NCBI GenBank assembly: GCA_900708905.1
Contig: CAADRB010000010.1
Coordinates: forward strand, 742,316-806,315
DNA length: 64,000 nt
Source: Hymenolepis diminuta
Taxonomy: Eukaryota; Platyhelminthes; Cestoda; Cyclophyllidea; Hymenolepididae
Reading direction: 5' to 3'
The translations under genes were made by a program, and so were the position numbers. Shown here in pieces: positions 57,413 through 64,000 of the stretch. The notes beneath the pieces were generated by a model that made no database searches, was not told where the DNA came from, and saw only the letters and a list, made by a program, of their open reading frames with translations. Within the stretch, counting starts at the first letter, position 1. Each line of letters starts with the position of its first letter.

Positions 57413-60400
57413 AAGTGAAAAACTTTCATATATATCCTCTACCTAGTTCATTTTGTATATACAATCATAACCACCTTTCATTTAGGGCTGTGACGCTCAG
57501 CAAAAGAGATAATGAAATATTTGCATTTAATGGCATTCCTAGGCCACTGGCGCCAGATTCCTTTAGTGTTGCGTTACAAAATATTTTGATTATTTGTCTA
57601 TTTTTACCTATGCTTATTTTGCAATACAGCGTTAGAAAACATATAAAACCAGTATTGTTTATGTTTATTAATCATAAATTAGGACAGAAAATCGAGAAAG
57701 TATTAAAGGTTCTAGCTCGTTTCCTTGTTAAGGGGATTGCTTAAATTTATAAAGACTTAACAAAGTAAATCAAATCATATTTAATTCTCATTCAAGTCAA
57801 TAAACTATAAGCACTTGAAAATTTTGATTAACTAGTTGTCCAAAATATTCCATTCTGACAAGGACACTTTAGTTTAGTTTTTCTTTGAAATGCTAAAATA
57901 AAACTGTCTGGCTTGTAGATCATGATTAATATCTCAGTACAATAATAGAGCAGTCTGACTTGTAAACACTTCTCTGTTTAATAAGCTGTGGTTAAAGGCA
58001 TTTTAAAAACAAATTACTAAGAAAGAGCCACATTTTGAGTTTCAAAATTTATACTCTGTACTGCATTTAAAAATTGGTACAAGTGATTGTAAAAAAAAAA
58101 ATATTTTCGTCAAACAAAAGTTCACAAAGCATATTTGTATTAGTTATGACACGTCCTTTTTCTAAAAAATAAACATCTGGCGTAAAAGGAAAATTTTAAC
58201 GTCTCTTAATCTTTGGTCTATTGAATTAATGATTAGTTAAACATTTAATTATTAAAAATACTAAAATTAAATTCTGCATCAATTTCAAAATATACAAAAT
58301 GTCACGGTGAATCACCCGATCACGAATGTTAACATCAAGTTCGTTTGAACAGTTACAGGATGGAAATTTAAGTACGATTTTAGCGGTCGCAAAACAACGA
58401 AGGAAGATTTTCAATGAAATACATTGAACCAAAGCAGCATTTTCAAATCGGTAGTAAATAAACTTATTTGAAAGGATTTATTTTCTCAAATTTAGGTTAA
58501 AAGTCATTGATTTATTAATGGTGTTTTTGAAAGAGTTAACTTTCAGGCATAAAAATGGAAACTGGATGGTAAACAAAAACGAAATATTTTGCAGAAAGGG
58601 GAATTTTTAAAAAAATCAAATGGAAAATGTTTCCCCACTCAGAACGAAAGCATAACGTTAATCTATTAGTGGTTATTGGGCTTTTTCAATTTACATAAAT
58701 TCTAAAATAAAATAAGCAATGTTTTAAACGAATAATTGGCGCATATTTATTCAAATTATTATTTACAAATGTACATTGATAAACATCTAATATTAGGGAT
58801 AAAATATTCAAACAAATCCTATAAAGATTAAAGTGGTTGAATTCTAACCCGTCAAATTGTCATTCCTAAATCTCGATATCTTAGTTATCATTCAAATGAC
58901 CCTGAGAAAAAGGATATTGCCATACATAATCTTTATTCGAATATACTATTGCTCGAACTCCAATTTGATCTGAGTTATATACAAATTTAAAACCTTAGGG
59001 GAATGTGCTATTTTTTAATTAAACTATTTTGTTATTAGGCCATTACAATAAATTCGTCAAAACTTGAGTCCTATAAATTATTTTAGCATTTTGAAGGCAA
59101 TTTAGTATTTTTAATTAGATTATTATAACCCTGGACAAGGTAAAAAATTTTGCTCATTTCATCGCGACAGAGAAAGCAGGACAATAGACCATGTACAGGT
59201 AGATGAGACTTGCAAAAACGCTATTTTTGATACTGAGTTGCGAATAAAAGTTTTCTTCTCATCTGGAAGGAGATTTCTTTGATTGAATCCGTTTCTTAAC
59301 TGAATGGCTATCGGTTTTAGCTTCTAGCCAAAAAATTGAAAATGTTCTAGAACCTCCCTACAATCTCATATACTTTACGTTAGTAGCGTAATTAAATGCC
59401 TGAAATTAAATAAAGATAAATAGGATTTTGTTTATTTTATTGGCGGGAGTGTATTTTGAAAGAAACAATCTTTATGTGCTTGGGATAAATATGTCTCCAT
59501 TTATTAAGTTCCCGTCGAAAAAAATCGTTGGATGATAATTTCACACTGGGAAAATAAAGTTCCTCATTTATATATTATCAACCTGAACACCAGATCGGCA
59601 ATCGTGTAACAAAAGCAGAATCTTTCTCCCCATACGAACCGCTGAAACTAATCTGATTTTATTACGAGTCAGTTATTAGGAATTATGCACAAATGTTTCC
59701 TACTACCCACTTTTGTAAATAATAATACCTGCCTGTCATTCACTTATGTTAGATGAGAAAAAGGCACTGGTCAAAGATATTATGACAAAAAAGACGGATA
59801 GAATAAACCTTCTTCTCTGCCCTCTCAGCCATTCTTTTTTTCAAGGACGAATTCTCACTTATAATTTCATGCGGCTTTGCAATTGCATGAACCATGTAGG
59901 TTCCATTCTTGAATAGAAGCCTGTACCCTTATTACTCAAAAATACAACGCAATTTCTTGGTCTCTGTTAAAAGACATGTTTTTAGATGACTTTTACATTT
60001 GCTTTATTGAACTGATTCATCTACTTACTGATTTTTCGATATCTACTTTATAGAATCGGCTGAAGTATCTTGATAACTGGAAAGGTATTTTTGATATATT
60101 TCTGATTTATCTACATCTGATTTATATATGCATTTTGAATCCAAATTTTAATAGAAAAAATAAAATAAAGGAGTTTAAATGTTGCCGATCTAAAATTAAA
60201 TGAAATTAAAATTATGAATCTTGTTGCATAATACAATGTTAGCAAATAACGTTATTAAAAACGAATTGCTTCTAATGACAAATGTTTTATTAAGGGTTTG
60301 AATAAAAGGACAAGCCAATATACCTTTTGATGTTTTCTAACTAACAATTGAAAAGTAAGCATTATTTTATAGGATGCTTGTTTTTCTGCTGATGTTTTGA

Positions 60401-63400
60401 AAATGGCCATAAAATGATATAATACTATATAACTGCGGAAATATTGAAACGAGTAATAAAATTTCACTAAGGTAAATCCTTCAAGTTGGGCAGTTTTTTC
60501 GTAAATGAAGTAGCTTCAACAGTTTTTGCTCAAAGGTAGAAAAAATTCTCACAAAGATTTTCGAGCATTTTATTGAGGGCTTTTGTGGTCTTCAGCTTCA
60601 CTTCCAGATTCACGAAAATTACTTCACCCATCCAACACAAAAACTCAAGTGAAAGACTAAATAAGTGAGTATAAAAGTGTAATTCAGAAGCGTAAAACTC
60701 CATCGGAAAAATTTTTTACTTATCTGATAAATTTATATTTTCACTAGTAGTATTTTAAATATCATTTCTGTTATGTTAAAGTGTTATCTGTGAAAAAATC
60801 ATATAAAATCATTTGCCTTTTTGGTCAATGCGAATAAATGAAGTGAAGTGACAAGACCGACCCTTCTTTATTAAATAGTACCAGCCAATAAGCACTGAAC
60901 ATCCTTGATAAACACTTGGTGCAATTCAGGGTACGAATTCTGAAATCTGAATTTTGGTACGTGAACTGCCCATTTAGTAAATATTATACGACTCAAGTAT
61001 GAAAATCAACAGAAGTAAGACTCTTCGATACCTTGAAGTTATCTTCCGTGTCTTTTCGATCACCTCCACTTCATCATTCGTTTGACATATTTTTACTCGA
61101 TGTCAGTGCATCTAACAATTAGAAATTGTGAAATTTTTTAATATTAATGTAGATAATAATAATAATAAAGCAGTACTTTTTACAATTTAGTTTTGAATAA
61201 GTTTTCAGTGAGTACTAAAGTTTGAGATAATATTTGTAAATATTAACCAAAAATATCGATAGATCAGTCAGAGTTGCTGACTCCAGATATGAATTTAACT
61301 AACAGGCGAGAAATTCTGTAGCAAAATGCAGTAGCCACTCTGCCTAGATTCTCCAAATTTAGTTCTTTAGTCAAATATAGTTTATGAGTCTGATTTAAAA
61401 CGGTCCCGTCTGTGGGATTTAGGATTTTTTGCCGGAGTGACTTTGCATGCCAAGAAGTTGTAAAATTACTGCTTTAATGAGCATGTGTGTTTATCCATGG
61501 CTTGGAGCCGTATTATCCCTAATAACCATCTTCTTTTCCCTCTCCTGTCCCCTTCCTAATCAGACATTTTATTAGTTTTTAAATTTACTTTGGCTATTGT
61601 GGCGTTGCGAAGGATTTAGCGAATCTGAGATAAAAAAATTGTTCTAAAATTGTTGGAAACTTAAAGAAAGCTGGGAACTGAATGCAACGGCTAGTTTATA
61701 TTTGGACAACAAAGTGGTGAAGTGGTGCAAAGCACGTACAAAATCTGTTTAGTTTGCAAGGGGAATACAGGTAATGTATGTGTTTTTAAGTGGGGAAGTA
61801 CTCAAAACAAAATACCATATGAAGTACTTGTTTTGTATGGTTGTACGAGTCTGCTCAATAAGAGCAGTAGTTTAGATAATAGGCTTAAGCAATTGTACTC
61901 AATGTTCAGTCATCATTCCATAAGAAGTTTTAGATTTTCTTATCATATAATCAATAATGTTTTGGATAGCAAATTATTCAAATTAAAAGGTGTATTTTAG
62001 CAAGGTACTATTCACTTAGGTTTGAATTTGTTCGTTGAAAAAATGTAAGATAAAGCTCATTTGATCTGAAAATGACTAGTTTAGAATAGCAAAAGCCTTA
62101 TGCTTCGGTCTTGAACTCGAGAATTAATAAGCTCATACTTTTCTATAAAATAGGAAATTCGCGGAATCAATTATAGTTTCGTTTTGGAAGCCGATGGATG
62201 AGAAATTACACTGGGTGTCTAGTTATCATGACGGAGCGTTCATTTCACACGTTCAAACCAGATCTAAAAATTTTGATAAAAACGAAAGTACACCTTTTCT
62301 GATATGGGAAAGATTTTTATTTAGGTATTCTTTTGCAATATTTTCCTTCATGCATATAAAATACAACATGGGAGCAGCTAAATAACAGCGCATTATATTA
62401 TTGTTATTTATTCATTATCATTCTTAAAAATAGAAATATGGTAATATACAGCTAAAGCATTATGCGCTTTTTATAATGACTTCAATGGTTTGGGAAAGAT
62501 TCCAAGTTCTGGTTACTTTCCTGCTTATTCAAGCTGATTCAGTTGAAAGCGTCTATCATCCTTTCTTATCGTACCATGACCTATTAACCAGTTTTGTACA
62601 CTTTCCGGAAGTTTTGTACTTGATGAAACCTGTCAAAATTCTCTCATGCTCTCATTTAATGATTCTTTAATACTTCTGTCAATATTTTGAGATTTGTAGG
62701 GATTGGCGTGATAGAATGTGACATCATTCTTTATTTGAGCGGTGTAATTCAAAGTTCTAGGATAAATTGTTCAAACTATTCTACTGCACCGACTAGATCA
62801 CAATGCATTCCTTACCATATTGTGATCTAATAGCTAAAATTATCATATTTAAAATTTCTGATGTCCCATATTCATTGTCTTGACTATAGTGAAATCTTAT
62901 CTGATGTCGAACAGTGCGCCTATGGTCAACTTTGAGGCGTAAGTTTTCCTCATTTGGTGTACTTATTAACCAGGCACATAAATCACCCTTAAAATATGCG
63001 GGCAGATTCTGCTTTTGACGGCTTGAAGTTGAGTTCCAACAAAACTGACGAACCAAACCGTTCTCTATTTAGAAATAGCCTAGCAGTCAGCTAATCATCA
63101 CTATAGGTCTTAGTCACAACAAACATTTTTATTGATGAACTGGCTCAATAATAGCTGCATCGAGTCTTTCCCATCTCCTTCTTACTAAATTTGATCCAAG
63201 TTTAGTCTTCGGTGCATGTCTGTTTTACAATAATTAAAGTCAACATAACTGTTTTAATTGACCTTCACTAAGCATCGAGAATAAAGGATAGTTAAACTCA
63301 TATTAATAATGCTATTTCAATTATTTGTTTCTTTTCTCTATTTAGACAAAAGATCTTATCTAAGATACGATTTGAACATAGATTACTTAATCTTTAATAA

Positions 63401-64000
63401 AGTAAAGGAAGAGTAAATGAGGGTATTTCGGTATTGAAACCAACTACACAGGTCCATTTGCGATTCGACTGTTTTGTCCTCAAAAACTTAATTACTTTAG
63501 TGTTAACATAGCTTTCAAGACAAGTGGGAGAAAATAGTCGAAGATGGTGGGTTTTAAGAGCAAAAGTTTCAAAGTCGTCCGATTGCAGAAGAAAGGATAC
63601 TCTCAAACGAACGAAGTTTAAAATCATTGTATGATGGCACCACTCTCATCTTTAGAGTTAAGAAACCATTATTTCCTCTAAGTTAGCGACATTTCTCTTC
63701 AAATAATAAGATGATAGACGCTTACTTGACGGTAGTAAGGTGGGTGCAATGCCTCATTTTCATTATCTGCCACAACAACTTGTCCGTAGATCATAAATTA
63801 GCTTCAATTTTATTAAAAAAGTTAGTAAGGAAATATCTTTTCTATTTTTTGCCTACTAAGAGAAGAGCTAAATATTCATGAGTTCGGACCACCCTCAATA
63901 CATGTGAATAATGACAAAAGACAGATATCCGAAATCGACTCTAACGTTAAACGCCATATTTACAGAGATAAGTGGGGTGTGTTTTGAATGCAATCTGCTT
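57413..64000 (+). other. Kv4 intron 1, running past the window end
   Basis: Donor GTAAAG at 57413. I searched for the expected YGDMVP pore sequence and S6 and did not find them, so the intron is at least 6.6 kb. The open frame 57415-57744 (109 codons, plus) begins directly in the intron; its hydrophobic stretch LQNILIICLFLPMLILQY could look like a membrane helix, but it has no K+ channel signature. Other frames (60255-60467, 61722-62000, 62194-62670, 62793-63056, 63394-63627) are featureless. Confidence 0.65.

Noticed and set aside
57415..57744. 109-codon frame right after the Kv4 exon, first thought to be the next exon
   Set aside because: It lacks YGD, S6 and any channel motif, and begins inside the intron.
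1..64000. CRISPR arrays, operons, bacterial-type promoters
   Set aside because: Spliced genes, zinc-finger, SH2 and Kv4 proteins and metazoan transposons show this is animal DNA; no regularly spaced repeats were seen.

Overview
This is AT-rich eukaryotic (metazoan) DNA. It holds four recognisable protein-coding genes, long introns with GT/AG borders, and several decayed transposable elements. The mix of a Ty3/gypsy element with a tRNA-Trp-like primer site (as in the CsRn1 clade first described from liver flukes), a mariner, very low gene density and small single-exon genes suggests a flatworm, probably a parasitic one. That is an inference from style; nothing in the window fixes the species. 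There are two assembly gaps, at 19159-19756 and 46470-46511.

Layout. 1-3.9 kb: no gene seen. 3.9-6.2 kb (minus): an Sp-family zinc-finger transcription factor in two coding exons, the first coding only Met-Ser-Asn, behind a CCAAT cluster. 6.4-12.3 kb: intergenic, with a diverged pair of repeats at about 9.1 and 10.2 kb. 12.3-16.4 kb (plus): a broken Ty3/gypsy LTR retrotransposon with gag, protease, RT, RNase H and integrase remnants. 19.05-20.32 kb: a mariner with matching terminal inverted repeats, a stop-ridden transposase on the minus strand and an assembly gap in the middle. 21.6-24.2 kb: two copies of a roughly 290-bp repeat in direct orientation around 2 kb of other sequence. 25.1 kb (plus): an intronless SmF (snRNP F) gene. 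26.7-54.3 kb (minus): one large gene for an SH2B/Lnk-family adaptor, reassembled here from eight coding exons that agree in phase at all seven junctions (873 codons). Its introns and 3' flank carry copies of a short dispersed repeat that looks like a tRNA-derived SINE. 56.3-57.4 kb (plus): the first large coding exon of a Kv4/Shal potassium channel, ending inside the selectivity-filter glycine codon; the remaining exons lie beyond the window.

Functionally the four genes are unrelated: developmental transcription (Sp), splicing (SmF), receptor tyrosine kinase/insulin signalling (SH2B) and membrane excitability (Kv4). SH2B and Kv4 are arranged head to head about 2 kb apart. The most interesting content is the SH2B gene, whose PH and SH2 domains carry long low-complexity loop insertions, the divergent third finger of the Sp factor, and the repeat families that no gene accounts for.
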